64,000 bases of DNA from Corynebacterium kroppenstedtii (lineage in GTDB: Bacteria > Actinomycetota > Actinomycetes > Mycobacteriales > Mycobacteriaceae): the NCBI RefSeq assembly GCF_016894245.1, contig NZ_CP069792.1:1-64000 (forward strand). Direction: 5' to 3'. Under the pieces are notes generated by a model, which was given only the letters and a program-made list of their open reading frames with translations, had not been told where the DNA came from and did not search any database. Shown in pieces: positions 59,610 through 64,000 of this stretch (within the stretch, counting starts at the first letter, position 1; each line of letters opens with the position of its first letter). Made by a program: the position numbers and the translations under genes.

Positions 59610-60884
59610 ATGACTGCGAAACAGGATCCGACCACGTCGGGGTCGCATACTGCTCGAGGCGGACTTACCTCCCCCGAAGCCCCGTGGCCCGTCCGCATCC
59701 TCAACCGCAAAATCGGAGACTGGATTTCGAAACTCGGGTCAGTGTGGGTAGAGGGTCAGCTCACTCAGATGAAGCAGACCCGGTACTGGACGTTCCTTAC
59801 CCTCCGTGATGTCGAAGCGGAGATGTCGATTGAACTGATCGCCAAGAATCATGTCATTACGTCCCTTCCCACTCCGCTGTCACGTGGTGACCGGGTCATT
59901 GTTCTGGGGAAACCGAATTATTCCGTCAGTCGCGGCCAACTAAAACTATCTATTACCGACATCCGCCCTGTTGGAATTGGTGAACTACTGGCCCGCATCG
60001 AGCAACTACGCAAACTGCTCGCTGCCGAAGGATTACTCGCGCCCGAGCGGAAAAAGCCACTCCCCGTTCTTCCCCGACGCATTGGGCTCATTACCGGCCG
60101 AGGCTCTGCCGCAGAACGCGACGTAATTTCCATCGCCCAAGAGCGGTGGCCTGCGGTAAAGATTCGGACACTCAATCCACCAGTCCAAGGCGCCAGCGCT
60201 GTTCCTGAAGTCAAGGAAGCACTAACCATTCTCGACCGTGATTCCACAGTCGACGTCATCATCGTTGCGCGTGGCGGCGGTTCCGTCGAAGATCTTCTTC
60301 CTTTTTCCGACGAAAGCCTCGTTCGGCATGTCAGCACACTAAGAACGCCAGTCGTCAGCGCTATTGGGCACGAGACCGATAACCCTGTTCTCGACGACGT
60401 AGCAGACCTGCGCGCGGCGACTCCCACGGATGCGGCAAAACGGGTCGTCATCGATATGGCTGCTGAGCTCGAGGGAATTCGCGATTGTCGCCAACGCGGG
60501 CAACAAGCGCTATTCCGTTGGTTGGATTACGAACGCGATCGTCTGAATGATGTGCGACAACGCCCCGTTATGGCCGACCCGATGACACCGATAAATCGCC
60601 ATGCGGAAGACGTAGCACGCGATGCATCGTCCATCAGGCGAAATATCACCCTCTTGCTGGAGCGAGCGAACTCCGAGATCGCTCACCTGCGAGGACAAGT
60701 GTCCGCATTGGGCCCGTCAGCAACGCTTGCCCGAGGGTATTCCATTGTCCAAGTGCAGCGCCCAGGTGAAGAGTCCGAAGTGGCGACCTCGATTCATCAA
60801 ACCCCGCCGGGGTCCCAACTGCGGATCCGGCTCAACGACGGATCAATCGTTGCGGCCACGATGTCGACCTCACCGGCTCAATAA
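59610..60884 (+). CDS. xseA: Exodeoxyribonuclease VII large subunit
   Basis: The 424-residue protein has the N-terminal OB fold ([30 protein letters not shown]), [67 protein letters not shown] and a coiled-coil end with ARGYSIVQ. It degrades single-stranded DNA with XseB. ATG 59610 is preferred over GTG 59601. Confidence 0.95.
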   Translation: MTAKQDPTTSGSHTARGGLTSPEAPWPVRILNRKIGDWISKLGSVWVEGQLTQMKQTRYWTFLTLRDVEAEMSIELIAKNHVITSLPTPLSRGDRVIVLGKPNYSVSRGQLKLSITDIRPVGIGELLARIEQLRKLLAAEGLLAPERKKPLPVLPRRIGLITGRGSAAERDVISIAQERWPAVKIRTLNPPVQGASAVPEVKEALTILDRDSTVDVIIVARGGGSVEDLLPFSDESLVRHVSTLRTPVVSAIGHETDNPVLDDVADLRAATPTDAAKRVVIDMAAELEGIRDCRQRGQQALFRWLDYERDRLNDVRQRPVMADPMTPINRHAEDVARDASSIRRNITLLLERANSEIAHLRGQVSALGPSATLARGYSIVQVQRPGEESEVATSIHQTPPGSQLRIRLNDGSIVAATMSTSPAQ

Positions 60885-60931
60885 GTCAACCCCACAACTA
60901 ACCGCACTCCACGCTTTCGAAGGAGCTATCT

Positions 60932-61267
60932 ATGGCACAGTCCGACCGCCACGATTCCGACTCTTTTACCATCGGATCTGGTGAATCCAACCCACGCTTT
61001 ACCCCCGTCGAAGAATTATCTTACGAAGACGCACGCCAGGAACTTATTGAAGTCGTGCGTATTCTTGAACTCGGACAAATGAGTCTTGATGAGTCGCTTT
61101 TGTACTGGGAACGGGGCGAGGCACTGGCTCGAACCTGCGAGGACTATCTCGAGGGAGCGCGACGCCGCGTTGAGAAAGCTATAGCGGATAGTGATTACGC
61201 CGAGGGCGAAGACGACAATTCAGACGAGGCCGATTCTCCTGAGGACGGCTCTGGCTTTACTTCCTGA
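60932..61267 (+). CDS. xseB: Exodeoxyribonuclease VII small subunit
   Basis: ATG 60932 follows AAGGAGC. The 111-residue protein has the conserved [55 protein letters not shown] and an acidic tail. It lies 47 bp after xseA. The last 73 bp overlap the opposing DUF4245 gene. Confidence 0.94.
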   Translation: MAQSDRHDSDSFTIGSGESNPRFTPVEELSYEDARQELIEVVRILELGQMSLDESLLYWERGEALARTCEDYLEGARRRVEKAIADSDYAEGEDDNSDEADSPEDGSGFTS

Positions 61268-61812
61268 ATAGCCCGCGCCATCGTCGAGAATTCATCGGTA
61301 CTGCCGGTTCCCGATACTGCCCATCGCACGTCTTTCTGATCAGCGACCCATGCCGTGCGAACGTCATCGTCAGAACCCTCAAACATGCGCCACGTTATTC
61401 CGTCGATGTCTTTCGTTCCTTTTTCTTCCCGGGCTTTACCGTCGAGCCCCTGGGCTACGTCCTCGACTGATGCGCTCGTTTGGACAAATCGGATCCAGTC
61501 CTTGTCGTGGACCCACCCAACTGAGGACCCTGAATGCCCATTGAGATTGATCCGAAGCGCTGAATTGGGAATCCATCCGTCGGGCGACGCAGGTATGCGA
61601 ACAGGGTAATCGGCCGATTGAGCCTCGGTTTTAAGGAACGTGGTGTAGTCGACGCGGGTGACTTTGCCTTCTTTCGGATCGCCCGGCTGATAATGGCACA
61701 GGCCTGTCCCTCCGATGACGACGAACATCACGATGAGCATGACTCCGAGAGAGATAATCATGTCACGGCCGTCTTGGAAAATCCTTGGCTTCTCCACCTT
61801 TTTCGTGCGCAC
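61195..61812 (-). CDS. DUF4245 membrane-anchored protein
   Basis: GTG 61812. A 205-residue protein with an N-terminal membrane helix ([20 protein letters not shown]) and an exported domain containing [37 protein letters not shown] and a final [21 protein letters not shown]4245 is found beside xseB and glpX in corynebacteria and mycobacteria. It overlaps xseB convergently by 73 bp. Function unknown. Confidence 0.85.
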   Translation of the reverse strand: MRTKKVEKPRIFQDGRDMIISLGVMLIVMFVVIGGTGLCHYQPGDPKEGKVTRVDYTTFLKTEAQSADYPVRIPASPDGWIPNSALRINLNGHSGSSVGWVHDKDWIRFVQTSASVEDVAQGLDGKAREEKGTKDIDGITWRMFEGSDDDVRTAWVADQKDVRWAVSGTGSTDEFSTMARAIQEVKPEPSSGESASSELSSSPSA

Positions 61813-62106
61813 GCGAACGATTATGGCTGTTCCTCATGAGGGATCACAAAATCACCCGTCGATGTTGCTTATTAACCGCCCTTCACGGCGACTCAGTAGT
61901 GGTTCCCTTCTTAGCTCAGACTGCCCGCATAACAGTGGTCACACCAATCAACCGGGAGAACCTGTGGTCACCGCCGAAAGAGTACAAGATTCACCACATT
62001 TTGCCCCTATTTGGGAGTGAGATTAATCGGCTAATGGGCGCATAAGTGAAACAATGAAGATGATCAACCCCATCATTGAAGCCAAAACAGGAGGCATGTG
62101 CCACCC

Positions 62107-63111
62107 ATGAGTGACCACAATCAAACACCACCGGACCGTAACCTTGCTATGGAACTGGTTCGCGTGACGGAAGCCGCCGCCCTTGCCTCGGGCAGGTGGG
62201 TCGGCCGTGGAAAAAAGAATGAAGGCGACGGAGCCGCTGTCGACGCCATGCGCCAGATGATCAACAGCGTGGAAATGCACGGTGTGGTCGTTATCGGCGA
62301 GGGTGAAAAAGACGAGGCCCCGATGCTCTTCAACGGTGAAGAGGTCGGAACAGGCGAAGGACCCGATATCGACATCGCTGTCGACCCCGTTGATGGGACC
62401 ACTTTGATGGCTGAAGGTCGCCAAAACGCTATCTCGGTGCTCGCCGCAGCAGAGCGTGGAACCATGTACGACCCCTCCGCAGTGTTCTACATGAAGAAAA
62501 TCGCGGTCGGCGCCGAGGCCCGCGGCGTTATTGACGTCAACGCCCCGGTCAAGGACAATATTCGCGCCGTTGCCCACGCCAAGGGTAAGAGGGCTTCTGA
62601 CATTACCGTCGTCGTTTTGGATCGCCCACGCCACGAACACCTCATTCAGGAAATTCGCGACGCCGGAGCCAAGGTTCGTTTGATTCACGATGGTGACGTC
62701 GCTGGTGCTGTGGCAGCCGCCCAGGATCAATCCCAAAACAGCATCGACATCATGATGGGCGTCGGCGGAACCCCGGAGGGCATCATCACTGCTTGTGCCA
62801 TGAGATGCATGGGCGGAGAGATTCAGGGTGTGTTGACCCCGCGTAATGATGAAGAGAAGCAAAAGGCTCTCGATGCTGGCCACGAACTGGGTAAGGTTCT
62901 CACGACGGAGGACCTCGTGCACTCACAAAACTGCTTCTTCGTTGCGACGGGTGTGACCAACGGCGATATGCTCCGTGGAGTCACGTATTCACCGCGGGGT
63001 GCGATCACGCGTTCGCTGGTCATGCGGTCAAAGTCCGGTACCATCCGCATGATTGAGTCACATCACCAATTGACGAAGTTGGAAGAGTACTCCGTGGTCG
63101 ATTACAGCTAG
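62107..63111 (+). CDS. glpX: Fructose-1,6-bisphosphatase class II
   Basis: ATG 62107; GTG 62098 is an alternative nearer AGGAGG. The 334-residue enzyme shows [34 protein letters not shown] (metal site), [17 protein letters not shown] (second metal/phosphate site) and [18 protein letters not shown]. It hydrolyses fructose-1,6-bisphosphate for gluconeogenesis. Corynebacteria depend on this class II enzyme. Confidence 0.95.
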   Translation: MSDHNQTPPDRNLAMELVRVTEAAALASGRWVGRGKKNEGDGAAVDAMRQMINSVEMHGVVVIGEGEKDEAPMLFNGEEVGTGEGPDIDIAVDPVDGTTLMAEGRQNAISVLAAAERGTMYDPSAVFYMKKIAVGAEARGVIDVNAPVKDNIRAVAHAKGKRASDITVVVLDRPRHEHLIQEIRDAGAKVRLIHDGDVAGAVAAAQDQSQNSIDIMMGVGGTPEGIITACAMRCMGGEIQGVLTPRNDEEKQKALDAGHELGKVLTTEDLVHSQNCFFVATGVTNGDMLRGVTYSPRGAITRSLVMRSKSGTIRMIESHHQLTKLEEYSVVDYS

Positions 63112-63137
63112 AACCCCGTTTTCGGGTCGGTGTTATG

Positions 63138-63163
63138 CCCGGGGACGTCTTGTGTTCCCCGGG
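63138..63163 (+). terminator. Terminator downstream of glpX
   Basis: CCCGGGGA (63138-63145) and TCCCCGGG (63156-63163) form an 8-bp stem with a 10-nt loop. The T content after it is modest (TATTCATC). 63164-63441 has no gene and should hold the fumC promoter. Confidence 0.6.
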
Positions 63164-63441
63164 TATTCATCAAAGCGACCAACCATATATTCCGCTGCCC
63201 TTCGCAGGACAAGGTTTTTCTGCAGAACGACATTTTTACGCACGCAAGGCAACGCGTACGCACACACGACATCACGCGCTTGTCACATGCCTCGCTGACC
63301 TATGACCTACGGTACTAGGTTGCATGTGTGCCACCATCGATCACACATCGGGGCTCCCGATAAGCCATACTTGACAGTGGCACGAATTCTGCCACGTTGC
63401 ACGTATCCTCATAGCACATATGAAGGTGGGACTTACATAAC

Positions 63442-64000
63442 ATGAGCGATCAAGAATACCGCATCGAACACGACACCATGGGTGAAGTTAAAGTTCCGGC
63501 CACAGCACTGTGGCGGGCGCAAACCCAACGTGCGGTCCAGAATTTCCCAGTGTCAGGCCGTGGCCTTGAACACGCACAAATCCGCGCCATGGGCCTACTC
63601 AAAGCTGCATGTGCGCAAGTCAATCTTGACCGTGGCCTACTTTCAGAGGAAAAAGGCAAAGCCATCATCGCAGCGGCCAACGATATTGCCGACGGCAAAC
63701 ACGACAAAGAGTTTCCTATCGACGTCTTCCAGACCGGTTCCGGTACGTCGTCGAATATGAACACCAACGAGGTTATTGCCTCTATCTGCAAGAACAATGG
63801 CGTCGAGGTGCACCCGAATGACGACGTCAACATGGGCCAGTCCTCGAACGACACCTTCCCCACCGCGACGCACGTTGCCACCACGGAAGCTGCCGTTAAG
63901 GATCTCATCCCCTCGTTGACGACGCTCCATAAGTCCTTATCAGCCAAGGCTACTGAGTGGGAAGAGGTTGTGAAGTCCGGGCGCACCCACCTCATGGATG
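63442..64000 (+). CDS. fumC: Fumarase class II, N-terminal part (runs off the window)
   Basis: ATG 63442. The visible 186 residues match class II fumarases: [60 protein letters not shown] and KSGRTHLMD, with the substrate-binding Ser/Thr clusters. It interconverts fumarate and malate in the citric-acid cycle. The catalytic SSxMPxKxN loop lies beyond the window. Confidence 0.95.
   Translation, partial: MSDQEYRIEHDTMGEVKVPATALWRAQTQRAVQNFPVSGRGLEHAQIRAMGLLKAACAQVNLDRGLLSEEKGKAIIAAANDIADGKHDKEFPIDVFQTGSGTSSNMNTNEVIASICKNNGVEVHPNDDVNMGQSSNDTFPTATHVATTEAAVKDLIPSLTTLHKSLSAKATEWEEVVKSGRTHLMD

Overview
The window looks like a piece of a Corynebacterium chromosome carrying the right-hand part of an integrated siphovirus prophage. 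The genus call rests on gene content: a metPS-type methionine/alanine importer with its tiny subunit, the xseA-xseB-DUF4245-glpX-fumC block typical of corynebacteria and mycobacteria, actinobacterial ECF thiamine-precursor genes under a TPP riboswitch, and an arsenate reductase of the mycothiol-dependent type. The species cannot be fixed from sequence alone.

Prophage, about 1-32,300. The left edge is outside the window. Late genes run rightwards: two tail proteins (the first apparently frameshifted), a GH25 endolysin, two holin-like membrane proteins and an HNH nuclease. Cargo follows: a secreted SGNH hydrolase, three tandem secreted proteins holding four copies of one disulfide-bounded domain, and a block at 8.95-16.09 kb that is bracketed by two related copies of the 3' end of one phage nuclease gene. 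That block holds arsA-arsD, a divergent arsR-arsC fusion, and a co-directional DprA / phosphoribosyltransferase / small protein / DUF2283 / RelA-SpoT / small protein cluster that looks like a stress or defence module. The early genes run leftwards from about 28.7 to 17.3 kb: two antirepressors, many micro-genes, HNH nucleases, YqaJ exonuclease with a putative annealing protein, a replication initiator with an internal origin-like region, and SSB. The lysogeny module reads rightwards (HTH repressor, ImmA-type protease, MmpS-like membrane protein, membrane protein, tyrosine integrase). The prophage ends next to the 3' end of a host acyl-CoA dehydrogenase gene.

Host DNA, about 32,300-64,000. Acyl-CoA dehydrogenase; DUF4232 lipoprotein; a TPP-riboswitch operon (YkoE-YkoD-YkoC plus a P-loop kinase); patatin-like lipase; a TetR/MFS exporter pair; a choline/carnitine acyltransferase homologue; DUF1541 lipoprotein; flavin monooxygenase; gdhA; aldo/keto reductase; AlsS-type acetolactate synthase; a decayed alcohol dehydrogenase; ychF; metP-metS; two AI-2E-family permeases; a DUF6542-like protein; xseA-xseB; DUF4245; glpX; and the start of fumC, which runs off the right edge.

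The regions most worth attention are the bracketed cargo block with its DprA-PRTase-alarmone-synthetase cluster, the secreted four-domain family, the early-leader RNA with a 15-codon ORF, and the run of facing micro-genes at 25.8-27.3 kb.
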